Shown in pieces: positions 1 through 13,804 of a stretch of DNA of 64,000 nt. Below the pieces are notes generated by a model. The model saw nothing but the letters and a program-made list of their open reading frames with translations. It did no database searches and had not been told where the DNA came from. Source of the stretch: Methylibium sp. NZG (GTDB lineage: Bacteria > Pseudomonadota > Gammaproteobacteria > Burkholderiales > Burkholderiaceae_C); NCBI GenBank assembly GCA_001263235.1, contig LGRD01000038.1, forward strand, positions 53,625 to 117,624, given 5' to 3'. Positions within the stretch are counted from its first letter, which is position 1. Each line of letters begins with the position of its first letter. The translations under genes were made by a program, and so were the position numbers.

Positions 1-102
1 TGCCACACCATCATGAACTGCGTCGACGTTTGCCCCAAGGGCCTGAACCCGACCAAGGCGATCGGCAAGATCAAGGAACTGATGGTGCGCCGCTCGGTGT
101 GA
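1..102 (+). CDS. sdhB: Succinate dehydrogenase iron-sulfur subunit, C-terminal end (partial)
   Basis: Only the last 33 residues are present; the gene starts before the window. The visible tail carries [17 protein letters not shown], the final cysteine cluster (CxxxxxC followed by CPKGLNP) that ligates the 3Fe-4S/4Fe-4S centres of SdhB, and ends LMVRRSV. SdhB passes electrons from the FAD subunit to the quinone site at the inner membrane. The next genes, sdhE and gltA, are the usual beta-proteobacterial continuation of the sdhCDAB operon, which supports the call despite the short stretch. Confidence 0.93.
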   Translation, partial: CHTIMNCVDVCPKGLNPTKAIGKIKELMVRRSV

Positions 103-130
103 CGCGGCCGTCAAAGGACAACCACCCGCG

Positions 131-441
131 ATGCAGACCGTTGTCGACGCCCGATCGCTCAGCAAGCTGAAGTGGCGTTGCCGCCGTGGCCTGCTTGAGA
201 ACGACCTGTTCATCGAACGATTCTTTGCCCGCCACGAGGCCACGCTGACGCAGCGGCAGGCACAGGGCTTGCGAATGTTGATGGACCTGAGCGACAACGA
301 CCTGCTGGACCTGCTGCTGGCGCGCACCGAGCCGGCGGGCGCGCTGGTCCGGCCTGACGTGCTGGAGGTGCTGCAGCTGATGCGAACACCGCCGCTGGAC
401 CGGTCCCATTTCAGCGAATCCGATCACTCCAAGGAACGAGC

Positions 442-445
<4 letters not shown>
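131..445 (+). CDS. sdhE: FAD assembly factor SdhE
   Basis: Small (104 aa) cytoplasmic helper for covalent attachment of FAD to the flavoprotein subunit of succinate dehydrogenase. The family hallmark RGxxE is visible as RRGLLENDL near residues 18-26, followed by the helical segment containing [13 protein letters not shown]. Length fits the family (about 80-100 aa). It lies 28 nt after sdhB, and its stop overlaps the gltA start by 4 nt (ATGA), so the three are probably co-transcribed and translationally coupled. Confidence 0.93.
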
Positions 446-1755
<1,310 letters not shown>

Positions 1756-1760
1756 GACCG

Positions 1761-1796
1761 CCGCGCGCGCATTCGACGCGCTCGACGCGCGCGCGG
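1761..1796. terminator. GC-only hairpin after gltA, possible terminator
   Basis: A perfect 10-bp inverted repeat (CCGCGCGCGC at 1761-1770 with GCGCGCGCGG at 1787-1796) starts 5 nt after the gltA stop and encloses a 16-nt loop. There is no T-tract, so classical intrinsic termination is uncertain. It may stabilise the 3' end of the sdh-gltA message instead. Confidence 0.35.
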
Positions 1797-1824
1797 GCGG
1801 GCGGGGGCAAGCGGCGCGAGCGCC

Positions 1825-1830
1825 TAAAAT
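1825..1830 (+). promoter_or_regulatory. Possible -10 box upstream of leuC
   Basis: TAAAAT (5 of 6 to TATAAT) sits 27 nt before the leuC ATG in an otherwise very GC-rich gap. No convincing -35 hexamer is visible at 16-18 nt spacing, so this is a weak call. Its position would start the leuCDB message just after the gltA hairpin. Confidence 0.3.
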
Positions 1831-1857
1831 CTGCGCTCCTCCGATGACAGGTTCGCC

Positions 1858-3297
1858 ATGACTCCGGCCAACACGATCAATACGCCCCACGCCCGCACGC
1901 TCTACGACAAGCTCTGGGACGAACACGTCGTCCACACCGAGGATGACGGAACGGCGGTGCTTTACATCGACCGCCACCTGGTGCATGAAGTGACCAGCCC
2001 CCAGGCGTTCGAGGGCCTTGACCTGGCGGGCCGCAAAGTTTGGCGACTGTCGGCCAACCTGGCGGTGAGCGACCACAACGTGCCGACCACCGACCGCTCG
2101 CAAGGCATCAAGGACCCGATCTCGCGCCTGCAAGTCGACACGCTGGACGCCAATTGCGATCGTGTCGGCATCACGCAGTTCAAGATGAACGACCTGCGCC
2201 AGGGCATCGTGCACGTGATCGGCCCCGAGCAAGGCGCCACGCTTCCGGGCATGACTGTTGTGTGCGGCGACTCGCACACGTCCACGCACGGTGCGTTCGG
2301 CGCCCTCGCACACGGCATCGGCACCAGCGAGGTCGAGCATGTGCTGGCCACGCAGACGCTGCTGGCGCGCAAGGCCAGGAACATGCTCGTTCGGGTGGAA
2401 GGCACGCTGGCCCGAGGTTGCGGCGCCAAGGATCTGGTGCTGGCGGTGATCGGAAAGATCGGCACCGCCGGCGGCACCGGCCACACGATCGAGTTTGCCG
2501 GTTCGGCGGTGCGCGCGCTCAGCATGGAAGGGCGCATGACGGTGTGCAACATGGCGATCGAGGCCGGTGCGCGCGCCGGCCTGGTGGCGGTGGACGACAC
2601 GACAATCGCCTACGTGAAGGGCCGGCCGTTCACGCCCAAAGGCGTGGAGTGGGATCAGGCGGTGAGCTACTGGCGCAGCCTTCACTCCGACCCCGGTGCG
2701 CACTGGGACACGGTGATCGAACTCGATGCGGCGCAGATTCGGCCCCAGGTGACATGGGGCACATCGCCCGAGATGGTGCTGTCGATCGACGATCGCGTGC
2801 CCGACCCCGACCGTGAGAAAGACGCCAACAAGCGCGGTGCCATCGAGCGCGCGCTGGAGTACATGGCGCTGGCGCCGAACAAGCCGATCGCCGACATCCT
2901 GATCGACAAGGTGTTCATCGGCTCATGCACCAACTCGCGAATCGAAGACCTGCGCGAAGCCGCCGCAGTGGTGCAGCGCATGGGGCGCAAGCTGGCCTCG
3001 AACGTGAAGCTGGCAATGGTCGTGCCGGGCTCCGGGCTGGTGAAGCAGCAGGCCGAGCGCGAGGGGCTCGACGTGGTGTTCAAGGCGGCGGGCTTCGAGT
3101 GGCGCGAGCCGGGCTGTTCGATGTGTCTGGCGATGAACGCCGACCGGCTGGAGCCCGGCGAGCGCTGCGCGTCGACGTCGAACCGCAACTTCGAGGGCCG
3201 CCAGGGTGCCGGTGGGCGCACGCACCTCGTGAGCCCGGCGATGGCCGCGGCGGCAGCGATCGAAGGCCATTTCGTCGACGTGCGGCGGCTCGCCTGA
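1858..3297 (+). CDS. leuC: 3-isopropylmalate dehydratase, large subunit
   Basis: Aconitase-family large subunit (479 aa) that, with LeuD, interconverts 2- and 3-isopropylmalate in leucine synthesis. The three cysteines that hold the 4Fe-4S cluster are visible: C357 in GSCTNSR, and C420 and C423 in GCSMCLAMN. The N-terminal [12 protein letters not shown] and the active-site [20 protein letters not shown] are standard. leuD follows after 16 nt and leuB after that, forming a leuCDB operon. The start is the first ATG giving the canonical N-terminus. Confidence 0.97.
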   Translation: MTPANTINTPHARTLYDKLWDEHVVHTEDDGTAVLYIDRHLVHEVTSPQAFEGLDLAGRKVWRLSANLAVSDHNVPTTDRSQGIKDPISRLQVDTLDANCDRVGITQFKMNDLRQGIVHVIGPEQGATLPGMTVVCGDSHTSTHGAFGALAHGIGTSEVEHVLATQTLLARKARNMLVRVEGTLARGCGAKDLVLAVIGKIGTAGGTGHTIEFAGSAVRALSMEGRMTVCNMAIEAGARAGLVAVDDTTIAYVKGRPFTPKGVEWDQAVSYWRSLHSDPGAHWDTVIELDAAQIRPQVTWGTSPEMVLSIDDRVPDPDREKDANKRGAIERALEYMALAPNKPIADILIDKVFIGSCTNSRIEDLREAAAVVQRMGRKLASNVKLAMVVPGSGLVKQQAEREGLDVVFKAAGFEWREPGCSMCLAMNADRLEPGERCASTSNRNFEGRQGAGGRTHLVSPAMAAAAAIEGHFVDVRRLA

Positions 3298-3313
3298 TCT
3301 GGGGCCAACAAAC

Positions 3314-3958
3314 ATGCAAGCATTCAAGATTCACACCGGACGCGTGGCGCCGATGGACCGCGAGAACGTCGACACCGACGCGATCATCCCGAAGCAGTTC
3401 CTGAAGTCGATCAAGAAGTCGGGCTTCGGCCAGAACCTGTTCGATCAGTGGCGCTACCTCGATCCAGGCTTTCCGGGCCAGGACCCGGCGTTGCGCAAAC
3501 CCAACCCCGATTTCGTGCTGAACCAGCCGCGTTACCAAGGTGCGTCGGTGCTGCTCGCGCGCAAGAACTTCGGCTGTGGTTCGTCGCGCGAGCATGCGCC
3601 GTGGGCGATCGATCAGTATGGTTTTCGCGCGCTGATCGCGCCGAGCTACGCCGACATCTTCTTCAACAACTGCTTCAAGAACGGCCTGCTGCCGATCGCG
3701 CTGCCCGAGCATGAAGTGGCGAAGCTGTTCGACGAGGTCTACGCCTTCGTCGGCTACGAACTCACCATCGACCTGGAGCGCCAGGTGGTGCGCAAGCCCG
3801 ACGGCAGCGAGCTGCAGTTCGACGTGGAGCCGTTCCGCAAGTTCTGCCTGCTCGGCGGTTTCGACGACATCGGGCTGACCTTGCGGCACGCCGACAAGAT
3901 AAGAGCCTTCGAGGCCGAGCGGCTGCTGAAGAAGCCGTGGCTCGCGCACCGCATTTGA
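3314..3958 (+). CDS. leuD: 3-isopropylmalate dehydratase, small subunit
   Basis: Swivel-domain partner of LeuC, 214 aa, normal for the family. It shows the conserved opening [20 protein letters not shown], with IIPKQFLK just after, and the [15 protein letters not shown] loop around residues 75-90. It sits between leuC (16-nt gap) and leuB (22-nt gap) in the expected order. Unlike some Burkholderiales, no entericidin-like lipoprotein gene separates leuC and leuD here. Confidence 0.97.
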   Translation: MQAFKIHTGRVAPMDRENVDTDAIIPKQFLKSIKKSGFGQNLFDQWRYLDPGFPGQDPALRKPNPDFVLNQPRYQGASVLLARKNFGCGSSREHAPWAIDQYGFRALIAPSYADIFFNNCFKNGLLPIALPEHEVAKLFDEVYAFVGYELTIDLERQVVRKPDGSELQFDVEPFRKFCLLGGFDDIGLTLRHADKIRAFEAERLLKKPWLAHRI

Positions 3959-3980
3959 CCGCGATTTCAGGGATCAACAC

Positions 3981-5099
3981 GTGAAGATTGCAATCCTGCC
4001 GGGTGACGGCATCGGCACCGAGATCGTCGCCCAGGCGGTGCGGGTGCTGGAGGTGCTGGACCTGAAGATCGAGGCCGAGCAGGCGCTGGTGGGCGGTGCG
4101 GCCTACGAGGCGCACGGCCATCCGCTGCCGGAGTCCACACTCAAGCTTGCGCAGGCCGCCGACGCAGTGCTGTTCGGCGCCGTCGGCGACTGGAAGTACG
4201 ACAAGCTGGAGCGCGCGCTGCGCCCCGAGCAAGCGATCCTGGGCCTGCGCAAGCACCTCGGCCTGTTCGCCAACTTCCGCCCGGCGATCTGCTACGAACA
4301 GCTGACGCATGCATCGAGCTTGAAGCCTGAATTGGTGGCGGGGCTCGACATCTTGATCATTCGCGAGCTGACCGGCGACATCTACTTTGGCCAGCCGCGC
4401 GGCCGGCGCGCGTCACCCGACGGCGCGTTTGCCGGCGCCGAGGAAGCCTTCGACACGATGCGCTACACCCGCCCCGAGATCGAGCGCATCGCGCACGTCG
4501 CGTTTCAGGCCGCGCGCAAGCGCAACAAGCGCCTGACCAGCGTGGACAAGGCCAACGTGCTGGAGACGTTCCAGTTCTGGAAGGACGTGGTCACCGAAGT
4601 GCACGCACAGTACCCCGACGTGGCACTGGACCACATGTACGTCGACAACGCTGCGATGCAGCTTGTGAAGGCGCCGAAGAAGTTCGACGTGGTCGTCACC
4701 GGCAACATGTTCGGCGACATCCTGTCTGACGAGGCGGCGATGCTGACTGGCTCCATCGGCATGCTGCCGTCGGCCTCGCTGAACGCATCGGGCAAGGGCC
4801 TGTACGAGCCCAGCCACGGCAGCGCGCCCGACATTGCGGGCAAGGACCTGGCCAATCCGCTGGCTACAATCTTGTCCGCTGCCATGATGCTCCGCTTCTC
4901 ACTCCAACAGCCAGAGGCTGCCGACCGGATCGAGTCGGCCGTCCAGCACGTGCTCGCCACCGGGCTTCGCACGGCCGATATCTGGTCGGAAGGCACGACG
5001 AAGGTCGGCACCCGCGCCATGGGCGATGCGGTGGTGGCCGCGTTGTCCGGCGACACCAGCAAAGAGATCGCCATCAAAAAGATCATCACCAAGAGCTAG
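3981..5099 (+). CDS. leuB: 3-isopropylmalate dehydrogenase
   Basis: NAD-dependent oxidative decarboxylation of 3-isopropylmalate, third step of leucine synthesis. 372 aa; begins [15 protein letters not shown] with a GTG start preceded by an AGGGA ribosome site. Family signatures seen are [24 protein letters not shown], and the [17 protein letters not shown] stretch with metal-binding aspartates. Third gene of leuCDB; asd follows 85 nt later, perhaps read through. Confidence 0.97.
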   Translation: MKIAILPGDGIGTEIVAQAVRVLEVLDLKIEAEQALVGGAAYEAHGHPLPESTLKLAQAADAVLFGAVGDWKYDKLERALRPEQAILGLRKHLGLFANFRPAICYEQLTHASSLKPELVAGLDILIIRELTGDIYFGQPRGRRASPDGAFAGAEEAFDTMRYTRPEIERIAHVAFQAARKRNKRLTSVDKANVLETFQFWKDVVTEVHAQYPDVALDHMYVDNAAMQLVKAPKKFDVVVTGNMFGDILSDEAAMLTGSIGMLPSASLNASGKGLYEPSHGSAPDIAGKDLANPLATILSAAMMLRFSLQQPEAADRIESAVQHVLATGLRTADIWSEGTTKVGTRAMGDAVVAALSGDTSKEIAIKKIITKS

Positions 5100-5184
5100 C
5101 AGGCTCCGGTTCGTCTCGCCCATCCCTGGCGAATCGAGCCGGGGGACAAGAGGTTTCAACAAACTTTCTGAAAGGGCGAACACG

Positions 5185-6312
5185 ATGAGACTCACAGCAT
5201 TGGTCGGCTGGCGCGGCATGGTCGGCTCCGTGTTGATGGACCGCATGCAGGCCGAGGGCGACTTCGACTTCATTGAGCCGCTGTTCTTCAGCACCAGCAA
5301 CGCGGGTGGTGCGGCGCCGAAGATGGCGAAGAACGAGACGCGGCTGCAAGACGCGCACGACATCGAGGCCCTCAAGCGCTGCGACGTGATCATCACTGCC
5401 CAAGGTGGCGACTACACCAGCGAGGTGTTCCCGAAGCTGCGCGCCGCGGGATGGAAGGGCCACTGGATCGACGCCGCGTCGACGCTGCGCATGAAGGACG
5501 ATGCCGTCATCATCCTCGACCCGGTGAACCTGCCGGTCATCAAGGCGGCGATGGCGCGCGGTGGCCGCAACTGGATCGGCGGCAACTGCACGGTGAGCTG
5601 CATGCTGATGGGCGTGGGTGCGTTGTACAAGGCCGGGCTCGTGGAGTGGATGAGCACGATGACCTACCAGGCGGCCTCCGGCGGCGGCGCAGCGCACATG
5701 CGCGAGTTGCTGACGCAGTACGGCACGCTGCACGCCGAGGTCAAGGGCCTGCTCGACGACCCGAAGAGCGCAATCCTCGAAATCGACCGCCGCACCGTCG
5801 CCGCGCAACGTGCGCTGGGCGAGGCAGAGACCACAAACTTCGGCGTTCCGCTGGGCGGCAGCCTGATTCCGTGGATCGACAAGGACATGGGCGGCGGCGT
5901 GAGCCGCGAGGAGTGGAAGGGCGGCGCCGAGACCAACAAGATCCTCGGCCTCGGCAACGCGGGTGCGCCCAGCCACGTGCCCGTCGACGGCTTCTGCGTG
6001 CGCGTGGGCGCCATGCGCTGTCATAGCCAGGCGTTGATGTTCAAACTCAAGAAGGATGTGCCGCTCGAAGACATCGAGGCCCTGATCGCCAACGACAACG
6101 CATGGGTCAAGCTCATCCCGAACCACCGAGAGGCCACCCTCAGCGGCCTGACGCCGGTGGCTGTCACCGGCACGATGGACATTCCGGTCGGCCGTGTCCG
6201 CAAGCTGGCGATGGGCCCTCAGTACCTGGGTGCGTTCACGATCGGCGACCAGTTGCTGTGGGGTGCTGCCGAGCCCCTGCGGCGCATGCTTCGCATCCTG
6301 CTCGAGGCGTGA
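5185..6312 (+). CDS. asd: Aspartate-semialdehyde dehydrogenase
   Basis: Reduces aspartyl phosphate to the semialdehyde, the branch point to lysine/diaminopimelate, threonine and methionine. The start is ATG 5185 (375 aa), giving the family N-terminus [18 protein letters not shown] after GAAAGGGCG; the open frame extends further upstream into leuB but lacks homology there. The catalytic cysteine is C135 in [11 protein letters not shown]. Other conserved blocks are [10 protein letters not shown] and [18 protein letters not shown]. In beta-proteobacteria asd commonly sits between leuB and fimV, as here. Confidence 0.96.
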   Translation: MRLTALVGWRGMVGSVLMDRMQAEGDFDFIEPLFFSTSNAGGAAPKMAKNETRLQDAHDIEALKRCDVIITAQGGDYTSEVFPKLRAAGWKGHWIDAASTLRMKDDAVIILDPVNLPVIKAAMARGGRNWIGGNCTVSCMLMGVGALYKAGLVEWMSTMTYQAASGGGAAHMRELLTQYGTLHAEVKGLLDDPKSAILEIDRRTVAAQRALGEAETTNFGVPLGGSLIPWIDKDMGGGVSREEWKGGAETNKILGLGNAGAPSHVPVDGFCVRVGAMRCHSQALMFKLKKDVPLEDIEALIANDNAWVKLIPNHREATLSGLTPVAVTGTMDIPVGRVRKLAMGPQYLGAFTIGDQLLWGAAEPLRRMLRILLEA

Positions 6313-6334
6313 TTTGCCGGCGGGCTAGGGGGGC

Positions 6335-6355
6335 GCATCACAGTTGCTGTGATGC
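6335..6355. terminator. Perfect 9-bp inverted repeat after asd
   Basis: GCATCACAG (6335-6343), loop TTG, CTGTGATGC (6347-6355), 22 nt after the asd stop. It forms a perfect hairpin with a 3-nt loop but no T-run follows. It could be a Rho-assisted terminator, an RNA 3'-end stabiliser, or a 21-bp palindromic protein site. It lies 64 nt before the proposed fimV promoter. Confidence 0.5.
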
Positions 6356-6419
6356 ACAATCCCGCGCTTGAAGGGGCGCAGTTCGTGAAACAGGTCCGAA
6401 TGTCAGCCATTCCTTGAGC

Positions 6420-6448
6420 TTGTCAGCGTATCTCATTGATGCTATTGT
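6420..6448 (+). promoter_or_regulatory. Candidate sigma-70 promoter of fimV
   Basis: TTGTCA (6420-6425), 17-nt spacer, TATTGT (6443-6448), in a locally AT-rich patch that stands out from the surrounding GC-rich DNA. A start around 6455 would leave a leader of roughly 95 nt before fimV. Confidence 0.5.
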
Positions 6449-6486
6449 GTTTTTATTGTTGCGCTGTGGAAATGCTTGCATGAAGT

Positions 6487-6527
6487 GGGTGCCGCTGTCG
6501 GCGACGGCGGGTGTCATCAGGCACCCG
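6487..6527 (+). other. Competing hairpins in the fimV leader
   Basis: GGGTGCC (6487-6493) can pair with GGCACCC (6520-6526), and CGGGTG (6508-6513) can pair with CACCCG (6522-6527). The two helices share bases 6522-6526 and so exclude each other. The structure ends about 24 nt before the fimV start codon. Whether it controls translation is unknown. Confidence 0.4.
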
Positions 6528-6550
6528 TTTGATCTATCTTGGGAGACGCC

Positions 6551-9292
<2,742 letters not shown>

Positions 9293-9303
9293 AGAGCCTG
9301 GCC

Positions 9304-10113
9304 GTGAGCGAGCGGGCCTCGCCTGCTCTGCAGCGGCTGGTCTTGGGCGTCGGCTACCGGGGCCAGGCGTACCAGGGGTGGCAAAGTCAGGCGGGCCGCA
9401 ACACGGTCCAGGACCACCTCGAAGCCGCTCTCTCAAGCTTTGCAGCGATGCCGGTGCGCACCGTCTGCGCAGGCCGCACCGATGCCGGGGTGCACGCGCT
9501 CAATCAGGTCGTGCATGCGGACATCACCGTCGAGCGGCCCGCCGCCTCATGGGTTCGAGGCACCAACCGTTTCCTGCCCGCTGACATCGCCGTGCAGTGG
9601 TGTCGCACCACGACGCCAGCGTTCCATGCCCGCTTCAGCGCGCTGGGTCGGCGCTATGTCTACCTGATCCTGCAAGCGCCGACCCGGCCGGCGCTGGAGG
9701 TGGGCTCGGTGGGCTGGTGCTTTCGCCCGCTGAATGGCGACGCGATGCGCAACGCGGCCGCCCGATTGCAGGGCGAACACGACTTCAGCGCCTTCCGCTC
9801 GTCGCAGTGCCAGGCGGCCTCTCCAGTGAAGACCATCCGCTCGATCGCCATCCATCAGCGCGGCGCGTACTGGCGTTTCGAGTTCGACGCCTCGGCCTTC
9901 CTGCACCACATGGTGCGCAACATCATGGGCTGCCTTGTTGCCGTCGGCACGGGCGCCAAGCCGGCCGGCTGGCTGGACGACGTGCTCGCATCCCGGCGTC
10001 GGGAGCTCGCCGCGCCGACCTTTTCGGCCGCAGGGTTGTACTTCGTGGGCCCGTACTACGATGCGGTTCACGACATTCCGATCCACACGCCCGCGATGGA
10101 TTGGTTGCCGTGA
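9304..10113 (+). CDS. truA: tRNA pseudouridine(38-40) synthase TruA
   Basis: Isomerises U38-U40 in the anticodon stem-loop of several tRNAs. 269 aa with GTG start. The catalytic aspartate is D60 in CAGRTDAGVHALNQ. Also seen are LGVGYRGQAYQGWQ at the N-terminus and the C-terminal FLHHMVRNIMG motif. It begins 11 nt after fimV and its stop lies 11 nt before the trpF start, so it is probably co-transcribed into the trp genes. Confidence 0.96.
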   Translation: MSERASPALQRLVLGVGYRGQAYQGWQSQAGRNTVQDHLEAALSSFAAMPVRTVCAGRTDAGVHALNQVVHADITVERPAASWVRGTNRFLPADIAVQWCRTTTPAFHARFSALGRRYVYLILQAPTRPALEVGSVGWCFRPLNGDAMRNAAARLQGEHDFSAFRSSQCQAASPVKTIRSIAIHQRGAYWRFEFDASAFLHHMVRNIMGCLVAVGTGAKPAGWLDDVLASRRRELAAPTFSAAGLYFVGPYYDAVHDIPIHTPAMDWLP

Positions 10114-10124
10114 AGGCGGCCTCG

Positions 10125-10772
10125 ATGAACCAGCGAACTCGAATCAAGATTTGCGGCCTGACGCGCGAGGCCGATGTCGACGCCGCGGTCGAGGCAGGTG
10201 CCGACGCGATCGGATTTGTTCTGTACGACAAAAGTCCGCGCCGCGTCAGCGTCAGCCGCGCCGCTGACCTGGCCGGTCGTCTTCCAGCGTTTGTGATGCC
10301 GGTCGGCTTGTTCGTCAACGCGACCGCAGGCGAAGTCGCCTTGGCCACGCAAACCATTCCGCACCTGCTGCTGCAGTTTCATGGTGACGAGACGCCGCGC
10401 GAATGTCGCCAGCACGGTCGCCCCTTCCTCCGCGCGGCCCGCATGGGCCTGGGGTTCGATTTGCTAGACTTCGCACAGCAATTTGCCGATGCCCAAGCCC
10501 TCCTGCTCGACGCTCATGTCGAAGGGTATGGCGGTGGTGGAAAGGTTTTCGATTGGTCACTCATTCCTCCAAGCGTGCGCCGTCCAGTCGTTTTGTCTGG
10601 TGGGTTGCATGCCGGAAATGTGATCGAAGGCATTCGACAGGTGCGGCCCTGGGCCGTTGACGTGAGCTCCGGCGTGGAGTCTGCCAAAGGCATCAAGGAT
10701 GCCGCAGAGATGCGTCGGTTTTGCGATGCCGTGCGAGAGGCCGATGCCATTCGCGCCGCATCCGCCACCTGA
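10125..10772 (+). CDS. trpF: Phosphoribosylanthranilate isomerase
   Basis: Third step of tryptophan synthesis, a single-domain (beta/alpha)8 enzyme of 215 aa. The start ATG 10125 is favoured over an in-frame GTG at 10110 because GAAGG lies 8 nt upstream and it gives [17 protein letters not shown], with the catalytic Cys in KICG. The general-acid Asp lies in [12 protein letters not shown], and the phosphate-binding loop is VVLSGGL followed by [10 protein letters not shown]. It is followed by trpB and trpA. Confidence 0.96.
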   Translation: MNQRTRIKICGLTREADVDAAVEAGADAIGFVLYDKSPRRVSVSRAADLAGRLPAFVMPVGLFVNATAGEVALATQTIPHLLLQFHGDETPRECRQHGRPFLRAARMGLGFDLLDFAQQFADAQALLLDAHVEGYGGGGKVFDWSLIPPSVRRPVVLSGGLHAGNVIEGIRQVRPWAVDVSSGVESAKGIKDAAEMRRFCDAVREADAIRAASAT

Positions 10773-10792
10773 AGAATCGAAAACCCCCTTCC

Positions 10793-12055
10793 ATGTTGAA
10801 CTACCAGCAACCCGACGCCAGCGGGCACTTCGGCCCCGTGGGCGGCATCACCTACGGCGGCAGCTTCGTCGCCGAGACCCTGATTCACGCGCTCGACGAG
10901 TTGAAGCGCTCGTACGCCGAGGTGCAGGCCGACGCTGCCTTCATGGCAGAGTTTCGCTCCGAGCTGAAGCATTTCGTCGGCCGGCCGAGCCCGATCTACC
11001 ACGCCGCGCGCCTGAGCCGTGAACTCGGCGGCGCGCAGATCTACCTCAAGCGCGAAGACCTCAACCACACCGGCGCGCACAAGGTGAACAACACCATCGG
11101 CCAGGCGATGCTCGCCCGCCGCATGGGCAAGCCGCGCGTGATTGCCGAGACCGGCGCGGGCCAGCACGGCGTGGCCACCGCCACGATCTGCGCGCGCTAC
11201 GGGCTGGAGTGCGTGGTGTACATGGGCAGCGAAGACATCAAGCGCCAGTCGCCCAATGTCTACCGCATGCACTTGCTGGGCGCCACGGTGGTGCCGGTCG
11301 AGAGCGGCTCCAAGACGCTGAAAGATGCGCTCAACGAAGCGCTGCGCGACTGGGTGACGAACGTCGAGAACACCTTCTACATCATCGGCACGGTGGCCGG
11401 CCCGCACCCGTACCCGACGATGGTGCGCGACTTCCAGCGCGTCATCGGCGACGAGTCGCGCGCCCAGATGCACGAGATGGTCGGCCGCCAGCCCGACGCG
11501 GTGATCGCCTGCGTGGGTGGCGGCAGCAACGCGATGGGCTTGTTCTACCCGTACATCGAGCTCGAAGGCACGCGCCTCATCGGCGTCGAGGCGGCAGGGC
11601 AGGGCCTGGCCTCGGGCAAGCACGCCGCGTCGCTCAGCGCCGGCTCGCCGGGTGTGCTACACGGCAACCGCACGTACTTGCTGCAGGACGCGAACGGCCA
11701 GATCACCGAGACGCACTCGATCTCGGCCGGCCTGGACTACCCCGGCGTCGGGCCTGAGCACGCCTACCTGAAGGACATCGGCCGCGCCGAATACGTCGGC
11801 GTGACGGACACGGAAGCGCTCGACGCCTTTCACCGCCTGTGCCGCACCGAGGGCATCATCCCCGCGCTCGAATCGAGCCATGCGGTCGCGCACGCGATGA
11901 AGATCGCACCTTCGATGCGGACCGATCAGCACCTGCTCGTCAACCTCTCCGGCCGCGGCGACAAGGACATCGGCACCGTGGCTGACTTGTCGGGCGCTGA
12001 GTTCTTCTGCCGCCCGTCGTGCCGTGGGCAGAGCGTGAAGGGCGGTGCCGCATGA
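10793..12055 (+). CDS. trpB: Tryptophan synthase beta chain
   Basis: PLP enzyme joining indole and serine to make tryptophan. 420 aa from ATG 10793, which gives the family start [18 protein letters not shown]. The Schiff-base lysine is K97 in HTGAHKVNN, and the phosphate loop GGGSNAMG is visible near residue 244. Its stop overlaps trpA by 4 nt (ATGA), as expected for two subunits that form an alpha2-beta2 channel complex. Confidence 0.97.
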   Translation: MLNYQQPDASGHFGPVGGITYGGSFVAETLIHALDELKRSYAEVQADAAFMAEFRSELKHFVGRPSPIYHAARLSRELGGAQIYLKREDLNHTGAHKVNNTIGQAMLARRMGKPRVIAETGAGQHGVATATICARYGLECVVYMGSEDIKRQSPNVYRMHLLGATVVPVESGSKTLKDALNEALRDWVTNVENTFYIIGTVAGPHPYPTMVRDFQRVIGDESRAQMHEMVGRQPDAVIACVGGGSNAMGLFYPYIELEGTRLIGVEAAGQGLASGKHAASLSAGSPGVLHGNRTYLLQDANGQITETHSISAGLDYPGVGPEHAYLKDIGRAEYVGVTDTEALDAFHRLCRTEGIIPALESSHAVAHAMKIAPSMRTDQHLLVNLSGRGDKDIGTVADLSGAEFFCRPSCRGQSVKGGAA

Positions 12056-12849
12056 GCCGCATCGCCGCCACTTTTGCAGCGCTCAGGGCGCAAGGGCGCA
12101 AGGCGCTGATTCCGTACGTGACGGCGGGCGACCCGTTCGCCGACGCGACCGTGGACATCATGCTGGCGATGGCCGCCGCCGGTGCCGATGTGATCGAGCT
12201 CGGGGTGCCGTTCTCCGATCCGATGGCCGACGGGCCGGTGATCCAGAAGGCCTCTGAACGTGCGCTGGCCCGGGGCATCGGCATGACGCAGGTGCTGGCC
12301 TTCGTGCGTGCCTTTCGCGCGCGCAACGCGACGACGCCGGTGGTGCTGATGGGTTACGCCAACCCAGTGGAGCGTTATGGCGTCGCTCGATTCGTCGACG
12401 ACGCGGTCAGTGCAGGCGTCGACGGCGTCCTGGTGGTGGACTACCCGCCCGAAGAATGTGAGCCGTTTGCCCTGACCTTGCGCGCCAACGGGCTGGACCC
12501 GATCTTTCTGCTGGCACCCACCTCGACCGATGCGCGCATGGCGCATGTGGGCCGCATCGCCAGCGGCTACGTCTACTACGTGTCGCTCAAGGGCGTCACT
12601 GGCGCCGGGCACCTCGACACGGCCGCGGTGGCCGCGATGGTGCCGCGCATCCGCAAGCACGTGAGCGTGCCGGTGGGCGTCGGCTTCGGCATTCGCGACG
12701 CCGCGACGGCCCGCGCCGTCGCGGCTGTGTCCGACGCCGTCGTGATCGGCACAGCGCTGGTACAACTGCTGGAGACCGCGCCGCGCAGCGAGGTGGCGGC
12801 GGTTGCCGGGCATTTCATCGGTACGATCCGCAAGGCACTCGATTCCTGA
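12052..12849 (+). CDS. trpA: Tryptophan synthase alpha chain
   Basis: Cleaves indole-3-glycerol phosphate to indole and passes it to TrpB. 265 aa from ATG 12052, which is coupled to trpB by a 4-nt overlap. The catalytic Glu is in [17 protein letters not shown] (about residue 50), followed by the second catalytic Asp in the same block. The phosphate site GVGFGIRD is near residue 210. accD begins 13 nt downstream, the usual trpFBA-accD-folC order. Confidence 0.97.
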   Translation: MSRIAATFAALRAQGRKALIPYVTAGDPFADATVDIMLAMAAAGADVIELGVPFSDPMADGPVIQKASERALARGIGMTQVLAFVRAFRARNATTPVVLMGYANPVERYGVARFVDDAVSAGVDGVLVVDYPPEECEPFALTLRANGLDPIFLLAPTSTDARMAHVGRIASGYVYYVSLKGVTGAGHLDTAAVAAMVPRIRKHVSVPVGVGFGIRDAATARAVAAVSDAVVIGTALVQLLETAPRSEVAAVAGHFIGTIRKALDS

Positions 12850-12862
12850 AAGGAACCACACC

Positions 12863-13735
12863 ATGAGCTGGCTCGAAAAACTGTTGCCCACCAAGATGCA
12901 GCAAGGCGACCTCGCCGAGCGCCGCACCGTGCCCGAAGGGCTGTGGATCAAGTGCCCGTCGTGCGAGACGGTGCTCTACAAGACCGACCTGGAGCAGAAC
13001 GTCTACGTCTGCCCCAAGTGCAGCCACCACCACCGCATCGGCGCGCGCGCGCGGCTCGACGCCTTCCTCGACGCCGAAGGCCGCTACGAGATCGGGCAAG
13101 AGGTGCTGCCCGTCGATGCGCTGAAGTTCAAGGACAGCAAGAAGTACCCCGAGCGCCTGAAGGCCGCGCTTGAAGACACCGGCGAGACCGACGCGCTGGT
13201 CGTGATCGGCGGCGCGGTGATGAGCATCCCGATCGTCGCCGCGTGCTTCGAGTTTGAATTCATGGGCGGCTCGATGGGCTCGGTGGTGGGCGAGCGCTTC
13301 GTGCGGGGCGTCGAGAGCGCGGTCGAACAGAAGACGCCGTTCGTCAGCTTCACCGCCACCGGTGGTGCGCGCATGCAAGAGGGCTTGCTGAGCCTGATGC
13401 AGATGGCCAAGACCAACGCCGCGCTCACGCGGCTGGCCAAGGCCAAACTGCCTTACATCAGCGTGCTGACCGACCCGACGATGGGCGGCGTCTCGGCCAG
13501 CTTCGCGTTCGTCGGCGACGTGGTGATCGCCGAGCCCAAGGCGCTGATCGGCTTTGCCGGCCCGCGGGTGATCGAGAACACCGTGCGCGAAAAGCTGCCC
13601 GAGGGCTTCCAGCGCGCCGAGTTCCTGCTCAACAGCGGTGCAATCGACATGATCGTCGACCGGCGCGAGTTGCGCAGCACGGTGGCCCATTCGATCGCGA
13701 TGCTGCAAAGGCTCAGCTCCGACGCAGTCGCCTGA
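12863..13735 (+). CDS. accD: Acetyl-CoA carboxylase carboxyltransferase beta subunit
   Basis: Half of the carboxyltransferase that makes malonyl-CoA for fatty-acid synthesis. 290 aa from ATG 12863 (GAAAGGAA upstream). The N-terminal C4 zinc ribbon is intact: C31 and C34 (KCPSC), C50 and C53 (VCPKC). The crotonase-like core carries [14 protein letters not shown] and [16 protein letters not shown]. Its partner accA is not in the window. Confidence 0.97.
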   Translation: MSWLEKLLPTKMQQGDLAERRTVPEGLWIKCPSCETVLYKTDLEQNVYVCPKCSHHHRIGARARLDAFLDAEGRYEIGQEVLPVDALKFKDSKKYPERLKAALEDTGETDALVVIGGAVMSIPIVAACFEFEFMGGSMGSVVGERFVRGVESAVEQKTPFVSFTATGGARMQEGLLSLMQMAKTNAALTRLAKAKLPYISVLTDPTMGGVSASFAFVGDVVIAEPKALIGFAGPRVIENTVREKLPEGFQRAEFLLNSGAIDMIVDRRELRSTVAHSIAMLQRLSSDAVA

Positions 13736-13804
13736 ACGCCTTCTGGCGATGCGGTCTCGGCCGCCTCGCCTGGTTTCGGCCTCTTGATCAATACCGACGG
13801 GGCC

